From Palsa-506 sp963707065 (GTDB lineage: Bacteria > Actinomycetota > Actinomycetes > Streptosporangiales > Streptosporangiaceae): DNA of 64,000 nucleotides. Position numbers and translations under genes: made by a program. This document shows, piece by piece, positions 33,828 to 42,163 of the stretch. The DNA lies in contig CAVPPJ010000005.1 of assembly GCA_963707065.1 (NCBI GenBank), forward strand, positions 248,001-312,000, written 5' to 3'. A model generated the notes under the pieces. The model ran no database searches. It was given only the letters and a program-made list of their open reading frames with translations, and was not told the DNA's origin. Positions within the stretch are counted from its first letter, which is position 1, and each line of letters opens with the position of its first letter.

Positions 33828-34143
33828 GGTGCCTATCATGCTTGCCGGGTCGGCGGCGCCCGGTACTAACTCTGGCAATAAGTGCCGGCGGGACTGCTTG
33901 GGGAGCGGGGGACCGTCAGCCCCGCCAGCAATTGCACGATAACTTCCCCGCCTGCCCACGCGGGCGAACTTGACCAACACCGTGCGTTCTGGGCAGCCCC
34001 GGCCGGTTTTCCGGTGCGGCATGATCAAGTTTCCGGCGAGGCCCGGCGTGCGGAGCTTGCGCGATGCCTGGTCGCGATGCCTAGTGTCGGCAGCAGGGAC
34101 TCACCGGCCAGGCCGGTGCCGCCAATGCGGAGGAGAACACGAC
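33828..34143. other. Divergent intergenic region, epimerase / CoA-transferase
   Basis: About 315 bases. AACTTGA (33967-33973) and TCAAGTT (34025-34031) form a loose inverted repeat. TTGCGC (34057-34062) and TAGTGT (34082-34087) could be a weak promoter for the CoA-transferase gene. A strong GGAGGAG ribosome site lies at 34129-34135. No small gene is supported. Confidence 0.4.
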
Positions 34144-35370
34144 ATGCGCGGACCGCTGGACGGGATCGTCGTGCTCGACATGACCAGGGCGCTGGCCGGG
34201 CCGCACGCGACGATGATGCTCGGCGATCTCGGCGCGCGGGTGATAAAGATCGAGCAGCCCGGCACCGGGGACGAGTCACGGCACTGGGGGCCGCCGTTCG
34301 CCGCTGCCGGGCCGGGTGCGCCGCGCGCGGCGGGCCAGCAGGCCGGGACCGGCGGAGCGCAGTCCCATCCCGACAGCACGTACTTCCTGTCGTGTAACAG
34401 GAACAAGGAGTCGGTGACCTGCGACCTCCGCGCCGATGAGGGCAAGGACCTGCTCTGGCGGCTGGCGGCTCGCTGCGACGTGCTGGTGGAGAACTTCCGC
34501 CCGGGGGTGCTTGACCGGCTCGGGTTCTCCTGCGAGCGGCTGCACGAGCTGAACCCCCGGCTCGTGATCTGCTCCATCACGGGGTTCGGCCATGACGGCC
34601 CGGAGGGAGCGCGCCCCGGCTATGACCAGATCGTGCAAGGCGAGGCGGGGCTGATGAGCGTCACCGGCATGGACGCGGATCATCCGGTGAAAGCCGGGCT
34701 GTCCATCGCGGATGTGCTCGCCGGGGTGCACGCGGCGCTCGGCATTGTCAGCGCGCTGCACGAGCGCACGGCTACCGGGCTCGGGCGGGTGGTCCGCACG
34801 TCATTGCTGGCGTCGATCGTCGGCGCGCACGCGTTCCAGGGCACCCGCTGGACGGTCGCGCGCGAGGTGCCGGTGGCGACGGGCAATCACCACCCGTCGA
34901 TCGTGCCGTACGGGGCCTTCCGGTGCGCGGACGGCATGATCCAGGTGGCCGTCGCCAACGAGGGCCAATGGCGGCGCTTCGCGCCGGTGGTCGGCATCGA
35001 CCCGGCGGACGGGCGGTTCGCCGCGAATCAGCTGCGAGTCGCCCGGAGCGGCGAGCTCATTGCCGAGATCGAACGAGCACTGGCGGCGGGCGGCCGAGCC
35101 CACTGGCTCGCGCTACTGGCGCAGGCAGGCGTGCCCGCGGGCTCGATCCGGGCGATCGACGAGGTCTACGAGTGGGATCAGACCCGGTCCCAGGGCCTGG
35201 TCATCTCGGTTGACCACCAGCTACTCGGCCGGATCGAGCTGCCCGGGCCGGCCCTGCGCTTCGACGGCGTGGCCGCGCGCGATCATGCGCCGCCGCCGGT
35301 TCTCGGCCAGCACGACACTGCCGTGCGCGCCTGGCTCGACGAGGCGGCCCCGGCCGCGCCAGCAGGCTGA
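34144..35370 (+). CDS. Class III CoA-transferase (CaiB/BaiF family)
   Basis: Moves CoA between carboxylic acids through an Asp-bound thioester. The ATG at 34144 with GGAGGAG upstream gives the family start PLDGIVVLDMTRALAGPHA. The catalytic Asp is expected in RPGYDQIVQGEAGLMSVTG (near residue 165). The conserved DLRADEGKDLLWRLAARCDV, LVENFRPG and GLGRVVRTSLL stretches are also present. At 408 residues it is normal; a Gly/Ala-rich 15-residue loop sits near residue 60. It stands alone, so its acid substrates are unknown. Confidence 0.93.
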   Translation: MRGPLDGIVVLDMTRALAGPHATMMLGDLGARVIKIEQPGTGDESRHWGPPFAAAGPGAPRAAGQQAGTGGAQSHPDSTYFLSCNRNKESVTCDLRADEGKDLLWRLAARCDVLVENFRPGVLDRLGFSCERLHELNPRLVICSITGFGHDGPEGARPGYDQIVQGEAGLMSVTGMDADHPVKAGLSIADVLAGVHAALGIVSALHERTATGLGRVVRTSLLASIVGAHAFQGTRWTVAREVPVATGNHHPSIVPYGAFRCADGMIQVAVANEGQWRRFAPVVGIDPADGRFAANQLRVARSGELIAEIERALAAGGRAHWLALLAQAGVPAGSIRAIDEVYEWDQTRSQGLVISVDHQLLGRIELPGPALRFDGVAARDHAPPPVLGQHDTAVRAWLDEAAPAAPAG

Positions 35371-35388
35371 GCTTGGCCGATCAGCCCG

Positions 35389-35406
35389 GGCCGTCGCCCG
35401 ACGGCC
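35389..35406. terminator. Stem-loop between convergent genes
   Basis: GGCCGTCG-CC-CGACGGCC forms an 8-bp inverted repeat 19 nt after the CoA-transferase stop and 50 nt before the end of the opposing gene. It could terminate transcription from both sides. It has no T-run. Confidence 0.45.
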
Positions 35407-35455
35407 GGCCCGCGTTCGCCGCGGCCAGGCGAATCGTGAAGTTCACCGCGGCAGG

Positions 35456-36979
35456 TTATCGGTGCGGGATAAGCAGGCCAGTCCTGACTGCTTCCGCGGC
35501 CAGGACGCCGAAGAGGTAGAAATAAGCTGACTCTTCGTCCTCGAAGAAGCGCACTTCGTGCCTGGCCCCGCCCGCGGCGCTGAAGACCTCATAGCCAGCG
35601 GCCGTCTCGATCAGGCAGAGCGCGCCGTCCACTTCCTCGCCGACCGCGTAGGCGGCGGCCGGGATGGCCGCGAGGGCGGCGAGCTCGGTGAAGATCCGCT
35701 GGGTGGCCATCCGGGACCGGGCCGACCTCCGGCGGCGAGGCGATGCAGCCGCCAATGGGGTCGCCGGCGGCTCTGGCGTGGCCGGTACATCTGCTGGCAC
35801 CAGTGCTGGTGGCGGCGCTGGTACCGCCGGCATCTCCAGCCCGGGTGCTGCCGCCGGCGCCGCGAGCAGGTCCGTCGCAGCGGCAGCGAAGACCGGGGCC
35901 TGCGGAGGCTCCGTGGCCAGCGGGGCGCCGGTGGCGGCAGGCGCCTGAGCCAGGATGTCCTGCAAGGTCAGCGGTGCCTGCGTGGCGAGAGGTACCTGCG
36001 TCTGAGTGGTGAGGGGTGCCTGCGTGGTGAGGGGTGCCTGCGCCTGCGTGGTGAGGGGTGCCTGCCTGGCCGCGGGAACTTCGGCGGCCAGTGGTGCCTC
36101 TGCGGCTAGTGGTGCCTCCGCGGCCAGCGGGGTCGGCATGGCCAATGGCGCCTGCGTGTCCAGCCGGTTGCGGCCGGGGCGAGAAGCCGCGGAAGCCGCG
36201 CGCAGTGCCGCCGCCTCAAGCGGCAGGGGCGCCTCACGGGGCGACGGGCCGCCGTTGAAGTCGGGCCGGTGCGTGGCGGCCGAGCGGCCGGGCAGCGCGG
36301 TCGTGCCGAAGTCCGGCGGCGGTGCGGACGGGGAGCGGTCTGGCGGTGCGGTGTCGCCGAAGACGGGCACCGGCGCCAGCCCGGCGGCCGGGAAGATCAC
36401 GCCGAAGTCAGTCGTGGCCGGGCCGTAGTCAGTGCTCAGCGGGCCGTAATCTGCCGTCGCCGGGCCGTGATCGGCAGCAGCGGGGCCGTAGTCGGCTGCC
36501 GCGGGGCCATAGCCTGCCGCGGCGGGGTGATGACCGTCGGCGGCGGGCCCGTAGCCTGCCGCGGCCGGCGGCTCAGCTTCGCTGCTGGCCGGATGGCCCG
36601 GGTAATCCGCGCGCTCCTCGGTGAGGTCAGTCACCTCGTCCCGCGGCGTGACCAGCTCGAACACGCCACGGTCCACCTGCCAGTAGCCGAGCTGCTGCGC
36701 CTGGAAGGAATCATGGCCGAGGTAGGCAATGTGCAGCCGGTCGCCAAGATCGTCGAGCACCATGCAGCGCTGGCCTCGGTAGGTGGCCATCGGCCTGGAC
36801 TCCCAGAGCGCCTGCACGTCCTGGACCCGAAGCTGCTTACGCCAGTGCCCGGTGGCCGGCTCGAAGCCGAGTTCCTCCGGCGGCGGGCACGCCGCGAACA
36901 GCACGACATCGCCGTCCGACGGGCCGATTCCCGCCTCGTAAGGGGCGCCCTGATAGGTCGCCATCAGCCGGTAGCGCAT
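35456..36979 (-). CDS. Repeat-rich two-domain protein of unknown function
   Basis: Not a named family that I can assign. Residues 1-122 form a globular domain with an internal duplication: RLMATYQGAPYEAG and RPMATYRGQRCMV each begin a beta-rich half. Residues 125-410 are low-complexity: DYGPAAA-type repeats, then APLTTQ, EAPLAA and Pro/Ala repeats. The last 90 residues are a compact alpha/beta domain (DGALCLIETAAGYEVFSAAG, then FFEDEESAYFYLFGVL) that recalls small immunity-like domains of actinobacterial toxin loci; that is a weak inference. It has no signal peptide or membrane helix. The start has GGAGGG upstream and lies 3 nt after the partner gene. Confidence 0.7.
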   Translation of the reverse strand: MRYRLMATYQGAPYEAGIGPSDGDVVLFAACPPPEELGFEPATGHWRKQLRVQDVQALWESRPMATYRGQRCMVLDDLGDRLHIAYLGHDSFQAQQLGYWQVDRGVFELVTPRDEVTDLTEERADYPGHPASSEAEPPAAAGYGPAADGHHPAAAGYGPAAADYGPAAADHGPATADYGPLSTDYGPATTDFGVIFPAAGLAPVPVFGDTAPPDRSPSAPPPDFGTTALPGRSAATHRPDFNGGPSPREAPLPLEAAALRAASAASRPGRNRLDTQAPLAMPTPLAAEAPLAAEAPLAAEVPAARQAPLTTQAQAPLTTQAPLTTQTQVPLATQAPLTLQDILAQAPAATGAPLATEPPQAPVFAAAATDLLAAPAAAPGLEMPAVPAPPPALVPADVPATPEPPATPLAAASPRRRRSARSRMATQRIFTELAALAAIPAAAYAVGEEVDGALCLIETAAGYEVFSAAGGARHEVRFFEDEESAYFYLFGVLAAEAVRTGLLIPHR

Positions 36980-36982
36980 GAT

Positions 36983-37468
36983 TCAGATCCCTCCGGACGG
37001 ACGCAGCCACACCTGGCCGTCGAACCGGGCGATGAACTCCTCGGCACCGTGGGTGATCCGGTACATCTCGGCACCGACGGGCACCGGGATCGGATCGGTG
37101 TAGTACTCCGCCACTCTGTGCGCCCGTGACGACGTGAAGCCAGTGCCGGTGAATGGCGGCTTGCCGCGCCAGTCACCGCCGCGCTCAGGGGAGTAGGGCA
37201 CCTGATAGGTCCCTGTCCCCACGGCGCTCCAGCGCATGACGTATACCTCCGTCAGGTCCGGCCCGAAGTCTGAGCCGTCGTAGCGGAGGTCCAGCGCTTC
37301 GTAGAACTCGGCAGGGTCATCAAACGAGCTGTCCTGCACTCGGTAGACGAAACCGGCGATCACCGAGCGCCGGCCTGTCAGATAAGGCTCCACCAGCCGG
37401 GGCGGGATGGCCTTCTGCATCAGCGTACCCGGCTGAATCGGCATGGATGCTGGATCGACCTGGCGCAC
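36983..37468 (-). CDS. Conserved actinobacterial protein of unknown function, partner of the 507-residue protein
   Basis: 161 residues, GTG start with GGGGAG upstream. A compact mixed alpha/beta protein with PPRLVEPYLTGRRSVIAGFV, FYEALDLRYDGSDFGPDLTE, a PPFTGTGFTSS segment and PVGAEMYRITHGAEEFIARF at the end. I recall similar unnamed proteins in streptomycetes. The order Arg (FVYRV), Ser-Thr-like (GFTSS) and acidic pair (GAEE) loosely echoes ADP-ribosyltransferase motifs, but the spacing is not convincing. It is first in a coupled two-gene operon, with three nucleotides between its stop and the next start. Confidence 0.72.
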   Translation of the reverse strand: MRQVDPASMPIQPGTLMQKAIPPRLVEPYLTGRRSVIAGFVYRVQDSSFDDPAEFYEALDLRYDGSDFGPDLTEVYVMRWSAVGTGTYQVPYSPERGGDWRGKPPFTGTGFTSSRAHRVAEYYTDPIPVPVGAEMYRITHGAEEFIARFDGQVWLRPSGGI

Positions 37469-37478
37469 GCGCTCCCCT

Positions 37479-37512
37479 GAGTCAGACTCCGGTGCAGTCT
37501 AAAGAGAGTCTC
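37479..37512. promoter_or_regulatory. Cluster of GAGTCT-type motifs upstream of the unknown operon
   Basis: GAGTCAGACTC (palindromic, 37479-37489), CAGTCT (37495-37500) and GAGTCTC (37506-37512) are closely spaced in the AT-richer gap between the divergent 161-residue gene and the SseB-like gene. Could be an operator; not a known site. Confidence 0.3.
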
Positions 37513-37585
37513 ATATCGGGAAATACGTCCTCAACAGCTTCGCCGGACTGGCCGGCCGCCACGGCGGCCGAACTACAGTGGACTC

Positions 37586-38359
37586 GTGCCGGAGCCGACC
37601 AGCGTGGTGCGCCATTTCGGCGCTGACGAGGGCTCCGCCGATCCGGCGGCGGCGGCCGCGCTGGCCGCGTTCGCCGCGGGCACCGGCAGCGAGCACGCCG
37701 CCCTGACGTCGCTGGCCGGCGTGCGGCTGCTGGTGCCGGTCGTGGCAGCCACGGCGGACGAGGCCGGCGATCGCGTGCCCGGCGTCGGCCGCGTGCCCGG
37801 CGTCGGCCACGCGCCCGGCGTCGGCCACGCGCCCTCCGGCGGGCGCGCCGAGAAGGCCAGTGAGATGAGCATCCCCACCCTGGTCGGGACCGACGGCCGC
37901 CCCGCTGTTCCCGCGTTCACCTGCCTGGATGCGCTGGTCAGGTGGCAGCCAGCCGCTCGTCCGGTGCCGGTGCAGGCGAGCAGCGTGTGGCAAAGCGCCG
38001 TGGCGGATTCCTGCGCCGTGGTGCTGGACATTGCGGGCCCGGTTCCGCTCGCCATTGACGGGGCGCGGCTGGCGGCGCTCGCGGGCGGGCGCCCGGTCCC
38101 GCTGCCGCATGAGGATCCTGATGTGCTCGCTGAGCTGACGGCCGCCGTCGCCGGGCAGCCCGCGATCAGCTGGGCCCGGCTGGCTGACGGCGGCACTGAC
38201 GGCGACCTGGCCATTGAGCTCGCCTTCGTGCCCGGCAGCGAAGGGTCGTCCCGGGAACTGGCCCAGCTGGTCGGAACGGCGTTGCTGGCCAGGCTCGGCA
38301 GCCGGCTGCGCAGCGGGATCAAGGTCGTGATCAGGCCTTCGTCCCCGGCCGGCGGATAA
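37586..38359 (+). CDS. SseB family N-terminal domain protein
   Basis: Residues about 20-145 match the SseB N-terminal domain as found in actinobacteria: AALTSLAGVRLLVPVVA, then MSIPTLVGTDGRPAVPAFTC and RWQPAARPVPVQASSVW. The rest (DSCAVVLDIAGPVPLAIDGA to IKVVIRP) is typical of the family. Function is unknown outside Salmonella. Four 18-nt repeats (37772-37843) encode RVPGVG/HAPGVG units in a loop of the domain. The GTG start lies close to the divergent unknown operon, and aroC follows 47 nt downstream. Confidence 0.85.
   Translation: MPEPTSVVRHFGADEGSADPAAAAALAAFAAGTGSEHAALTSLAGVRLLVPVVAATADEAGDRVPGVGRVPGVGHAPGVGHAPSGGRAEKASEMSIPTLVGTDGRPAVPAFTCLDALVRWQPAARPVPVQASSVWQSAVADSCAVVLDIAGPVPLAIDGARLAALAGGRPVPLPHEDPDVLAELTAAVAGQPAISWARLADGGTDGDLAIELAFVPGSEGSSRELAQLVGTALLARLGSRLRSGIKVVIRPSSPAGG
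37772..37843 (+). repeat. 18-nt tandem repeats inside the SseB-like gene
   Basis: Four consecutive units of CGCGTGCCCGGCGTCGGC type, in frame, encoding RVPGVG, RVPGVG, HAPGVG and HAPSGG. The first two are identical. Confidence 0.9.
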
Positions 38360-38406
38360 GACGCCGACGCACCGTGCCCGCCTGCGCGCATGGCAGGATC
38401 GGCACC

Positions 38407-39585
38407 ATGTTGCGCTGGCTTACCGCGGGAGAATCGCACGGCCGGGCGCTCGTCGCGATCTGCGAGGGGATGCCCGCCGGAGTGCGGATAAGCACGGCCG
38501 ACATAGCCGTGGCGCTGGCCAGGCGGCGGGCCGGATACGGCCGTGGCGCGCGGATGAAGTTCGAGCAGGATGAGACCGAGATCACCGGCGGCGTGCGGCA
38601 CGGCTGCACCCTCGGCGGCCCGGTCGCCATCCGGGTGGCCAACACCGAATGGCCGAAATGGGACGTGGTGATGTCCCCGGATCCGGTAACCGCGGCTGAG
38701 CTCGCCGAGCTGGCCCGCGCCGCCCCGCTGACCCGGCCCCGCCCCGGCCACGCCGACCTGGCGGGCATGCAGAAATACGGTCACGGCGACGCTCGCCCCG
38801 TGCTGGAACGGGCCAGCGCCAGGGAAACCGCGGCCCGGGTAGCGCTCGGCGAGCTCGCCCGCCGGTTCCTCCGGCAGGTCCTCGGCATCCAGATCGTGAG
38901 TCACGTCGTGTCCATCGGCACCGTCAGCGCCCCTGACGGGGTGCTGCCAGGCCCGGCGGACACCGCCCGGGTCGACGACGATCCGGTGCGCTGCCTGGAT
39001 CCCGCCGCGGCCGCCGCCATGCGGGCGGAGATCGACACGGCCCGCAAGGATGGTGACACGCTCGGCGGCGTCGTCGAGGTCGTCTGCTACGGTCTGCCGC
39101 CTGGGCTGGGCAGCTACGCGCACTGGGACAGGCGGCTGGACGGCCGCCTCGCCGCGGCCCTGATGAGCATCCACGCGATCAAGGGAGTCGAGGTTGGCGA
39201 TGGATTCGCCACGGCCCGCCGGCGCGGTTCCGCGGCACACGACGAGATCGACGGCGGCCCGGACGGGATCCGCCGCCGCACCAACCGGGCCGGCGGCATC
39301 GAGGGCGGCATGAGCACGGGCGAGGTGATCAGGCTCCGCGCGGCGATGAAGCCCATTTCCACGGTGCCCCGGGCGCTGGCCACCGTGGACGTGCGCACCG
39401 GCGAGCCAGCGAAGGCCATCAACCAGCGCAGCGACGTGACCGCGGTTCCGGCCGCTGGCGTCGTCGCCGAGGCCATGGTCGCGCTGGTGCTGGCGGACGC
39501 GGCGATCGAGAAGTTCGGCGGCGACTCCGTCGAGGAGACGGCGCGCAATCTGCGCGGCTACCTGGAATCACTGGTGATCACATGA
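38407..39585 (+). CDS. aroC: Chorismate synthase
   Basis: Last step of the shikimate pathway, converting EPSP to chorismate with reduced FMN. The ATG at 38407 gives the conserved start MLRWLTAGESHG; the upstream open frame is not used. Signatures are intact: GYGRGARMKFEQDE, ARETAARVA, and NRAGGIEGGMSTGE. At 392 residues it is normal. The stop overlaps aroK (ATGA), giving aroC-aroK-aroB-aroQ in one tight unit. Confidence 0.97.
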   Translation: MLRWLTAGESHGRALVAICEGMPAGVRISTADIAVALARRRAGYGRGARMKFEQDETEITGGVRHGCTLGGPVAIRVANTEWPKWDVVMSPDPVTAAELAELARAAPLTRPRPGHADLAGMQKYGHGDARPVLERASARETAARVALGELARRFLRQVLGIQIVSHVVSIGTVSAPDGVLPGPADTARVDDDPVRCLDPAAAAAMRAEIDTARKDGDTLGGVVEVVCYGLPPGLGSYAHWDRRLDGRLAAALMSIHAIKGVEVGDGFATARRRGSAAHDEIDGGPDGIRRRTNRAGGIEGGMSTGEVIRLRAAMKPISTVPRALATVDVRTGEPAKAINQRSDVTAVPAAGVVAEAMVALVLADAAIEKFGGDSVEETARNLRGYLESLVIT

Positions 39586-40178
39586 ACGGGCCAGCCGCCG
39601 GCGGGCCGCTCGCGGGCGACCCGGCCGTAGCCGGGCCGGCCGTAGGCGGGCCGGCTGTAGGCGGGCCGGCCGCGATCCTGATCGGGCCGCCGGGCGCGGG
39701 CAAGTCGACTGTCGGGCCGCTGCTCGCCGGGCTGCTGCGGGTCACCTTCCTCGACACGGACAGCGATATCGAGCAGGCGGCGGGCAAGCCGGTCAGCGAT
39801 ATCTTCATCTCCGATGGCGAGCCGGCCTTCCGCGCGCTGGAACGCGAGGCTGTCGCCCGCGCCGTCGCCGCGCACCCCGGCGTGCTCGGCCTCGGCGGCG
39901 GCGCGGTGCTCGATCCCGGCACCCGGCGGCTGCTGGCCGGCCAGCAGGTCGTCTACCTGGAGACCGGATTCGCGGCGGCGACGAAACGGGTAGGGCTGGA
40001 CAAGGCACGGCCGCTGCTGCTCGGCAACCCGAGGGCGCAGCTGAAAGCACTGCTCGATCAGCGGCTGCCGATCTACGCCGAACTCGCCTGGATCACCGTT
40101 CGCACGGACAGCAGCTCCCCGGCCGAGGTGGCTGACGAGATCGCCCGCCGGTTCGAGAGCGCGGACGCGCGCGGGTGA
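39582..40178 (+). CDS. aroK: Shikimate kinase
   Basis: Phosphorylates shikimate. The P-loop GPPGAGKSTVG lies near residue 34, after an unusual 27-residue leader of AVGGPAV-type repeats. The shikimate-binding Asp motif FLDTDSDIEQAAGK, FREA-like FRALEREAV, and the GLGGGAVLD loop are present. The leader comes from 15-nt repeats at about 39617-39672. Translation may in fact begin later, but the ATG at 39582 overlaps the aroC stop as expected for coupling. Confidence 0.95.
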   Translation: MNGPAAGGPLAGDPAVAGPAVGGPAVGGPAAILIGPPGAGKSTVGPLLAGLLRVTFLDTDSDIEQAAGKPVSDIFISDGEPAFRALEREAVARAVAAHPGVLGLGGGAVLDPGTRRLLAGQQVVYLETGFAAATKRVGLDKARPLLLGNPRAQLKALLDQRLPIYAELAWITVRTDSSSPAEVADEIARRFESADARG

Positions 40179-41254
40179 GCGTCACCCGCATCCCGGTTGG
40201 TGGCGAGCGCCCCTATGAGGTGGTTGTCGGCACCGGCGTGCTCGGCGAGCTGCCGTCACTCGTCGGCAAGGATGCCCGGACGGTCATCGTCGTCCAGGCC
40301 CGGGGCCGCGGCGAGATCGCCCGGGCCGCCTGCCGGGTACTGCAGGACGCGGGATACGAAGTGCATGCCGAGGCGATCCCCGACGGCGAGGCAGCCAAGG
40401 ACATCGAGGTCGCGACCGGGCTGTGGTCACGGCTGGCCGGGCACCGGGTGACCCGCAGCGATGTGCTGGTCGCGGTGGGCGGCGGGGCGGTCACCGATCT
40501 AGCCGGGTTCACCGCCGCCACCTGGCTGCGCGGCATCCGCCACGTTCTCGTGCCGACGACGCTGCTGGCCATGGCCGACGCGGCGATCGGCGGCAAAACC
40601 GGCATCAACATCCCGGCCGGCAAGAACCTGGTCGGCGCCTTCCACCCGCCCGCCGGAGTGCTCGCCGACCTCTCCGCGCTGGCGTCGCTGCCGGCCGCGG
40701 AGTACCGCAGCGGGCTCGCAGAGGTGATCAAGGCCGGCTTTATCGCCGACCCGGCGATACTCGGCCTGATCGAGGCCGACCCGCCGGGCTCGGCGGCCCC
40801 GGCCGGCCCCGCCGAGCGCGAACTCGTCGAGCGGGCGGTCCGGATGAAGGCAAACGTGGTCTCGGCTGACCTGCGCGAGGCCGGGCAGCGGGAGATGCTG
40901 AACTACGGTCACACGCTCGGCCACGCGATCGAGCGCGCGGAGCGTTACCGGCTCCGGCACGGCGAGGCGGTGGCGATAGGCATGATGTACGCGGCAACCG
41001 TGGCCAGGCTCGCGGGCAGGCTGGATGCCGCCACGGCGGACCGGCACCGGCAGGTGCTATCCGCCGTCGGGCTACCGACCGGTTACCGGCCCGGCGCCTG
41101 GCCGCAGCTGCGCGAGGCGATGGCGGTCGACAAGAAGGCGCGCGGCGGGCGGCTGCGGCTGGTCGTGCTCGACGGGCTCGCCCGGCCGGGCATTCTCGAC
41201 GACCCGCCGGAGGAACTGCTGGCGCGGGCATACGCGGAGGTGTGCGGGCCATGA
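40175..41254 (+). CDS. aroB: 3-dehydroquinate synthase
   Basis: Second shikimate-pathway step, forming dehydroquinate from DAHP with NAD+ and a divalent metal. The NAD-binding segments DGEAAKDIEVATGLW and AVGGGAVTDLAGFTAATWLRG are clear, as are the metal ligands in GLAEVIKAGFI and MLNYGHTLGHAIE. The GTG at 40175 overlaps the aroK stop. Its 359 residues are normal. Confidence 0.97.
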   Translation: MSVTRIPVGGERPYEVVVGTGVLGELPSLVGKDARTVIVVQARGRGEIARAACRVLQDAGYEVHAEAIPDGEAAKDIEVATGLWSRLAGHRVTRSDVLVAVGGGAVTDLAGFTAATWLRGIRHVLVPTTLLAMADAAIGGKTGINIPAGKNLVGAFHPPAGVLADLSALASLPAAEYRSGLAEVIKAGFIADPAILGLIEADPPGSAAPAGPAERELVERAVRMKANVVSADLREAGQREMLNYGHTLGHAIERAERYRLRHGEAVAIGMMYAATVARLAGRLDAATADRHRQVLSAVGLPTGYRPGAWPQLREAMAVDKKARGGRLRLVVLDGLARPGILDDPPEELLARAYAEVCGP

Positions 41255-41694
41255 CCCAGGTGCTGGTGCTCAACGGCCCGAACCTCGGCCGGCTCGGCTC
41301 CCGCGAGCCCGAGGTCTACGGCACGGCGTCCTTTGCCGACCTGGCGGCGGCCTGCCGCCGGACCGGGCGGGAACTCGGGCTCGATGTGCAGGTCAGGCAG
41401 ACCGACGACGAGGCCGAACTAGTCCGTTGGGTGCATGCCGCGGCCGACGCGAGGACACCGATCGTGCTCAACCCGGCCGCCTTCACCCACTACTCGTACG
41501 CGCTCAGGGACGCCCTGGCGATGCGCACCGCGCCGCTGATCGAGGTGCACCTGTCCAACCCGGCCGCGCGCGAGTCGTTCCGGCACACCTCGGTCGTGGC
41601 CGGCGTGGCGGACGGCACCGTGGCCGGATTCGGCGTTCTGTCGTACGAGCTCGCGCTCCGCGCCATGGCCGCCCTGATCTCCGCGGCCGGCTAG
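41251..41694 (+). CDS. aroQ: Type II 3-dehydroquinate dehydratase
   Basis: Third shikimate-pathway step. The ATG at 41251 overlaps the aroB stop and has GGAGGTG upstream; a GTG 9 nt earlier is less likely. Active-site motifs are intact: LVLNGPNLGRLGSREPEVYG (catalytic Tyr), NPAAFTHYSYALRDAL, and EVHLSNPAARESFRHTSVVAG (catalytic His region). Its 147 residues are normal. It ends the aro unit. Confidence 0.97.
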   Translation: MTQVLVLNGPNLGRLGSREPEVYGTASFADLAAACRRTGRELGLDVQVRQTDDEAELVRWVHAAADARTPIVLNPAAFTHYSYALRDALAMRTAPLIEVHLSNPAARESFRHTSVVAGVADGTVAGFGVLSYELALRAMAALISAAG

Positions 41695-42163
41695 CCCGGC
41701 CGGCGCTGCCGGCGCTGGCCCGATCGCATCTACGAGGGTGCTCGCCGGCCCGATCGGGCACGATCGCGTCTGACATCGCACCATGCGTCGCATTAGGCAC
41801 GGCAGTTTCAAGATCGATTTAGTGGTTACGACTTAGCCGGTGATCGCCGGTCGGATCTTAACCACTAACAGCGGGAGCCCGCAGGCGCGGCTGGCGCCCA
41901 TGTTGCTTGCTCCGGTGCGGTTGGCACCAGTGCGGCTGGCGCCGGGGCCGGTGCGGCTGGCGCCGGGGCGGTGCGGCTGGCGCCGGTGCGGGCCGGTGCG
42001 GCTGGCGCCGGGGGCCGGTGCGGCTCACCTGCCGTCACGACGGCCGATGTGCTGGCTGGCCTGCGCCGGGCGGCCCTGCTGACAGACTGGAGACGGCGTA
42101 CTTACGCTGGACGAGCATGCAGGCTGGCCGGGCTGTGATCCGGCCGCGGAAGGGTATGGCGGA
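41695..42163. other. 469-base intergenic region with an inverted repeat and GC-rich tandem repeats
   Basis: Two parts. Bases 41730-41880 are unusually AT-rich for this genome, contain repeated CGATCG motifs, and hold a long inverted repeat. Bases 41885-42030 are degenerate 20-22 bp tandem repeats of GGTGCGGCTGGCGCC type. No credible gene is seen. The promoter of the downstream F420-type oxidoreductase is probably here. Confidence 0.6.
41819..41868. promoter_or_regulatory. 10-bp perfect inverted repeat (possible operator or stem-loop)
   Basis: TTAGTGGTTA (41819-41828) and TAACCACTAA (41859-41868) are exact reverse complements 30 bp apart. The spacer has its own CCGG-TGATCG-CCGG inverted repeat. 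The AT-rich arms stand out strongly from the surrounding GC-rich DNA. Confidence 0.6.

Noticed and set aside
41885..42030. Possible CRISPR-like array.
   Set aside because: Repeats are adjacent and degenerate, with no unique spacers and no cas genes.
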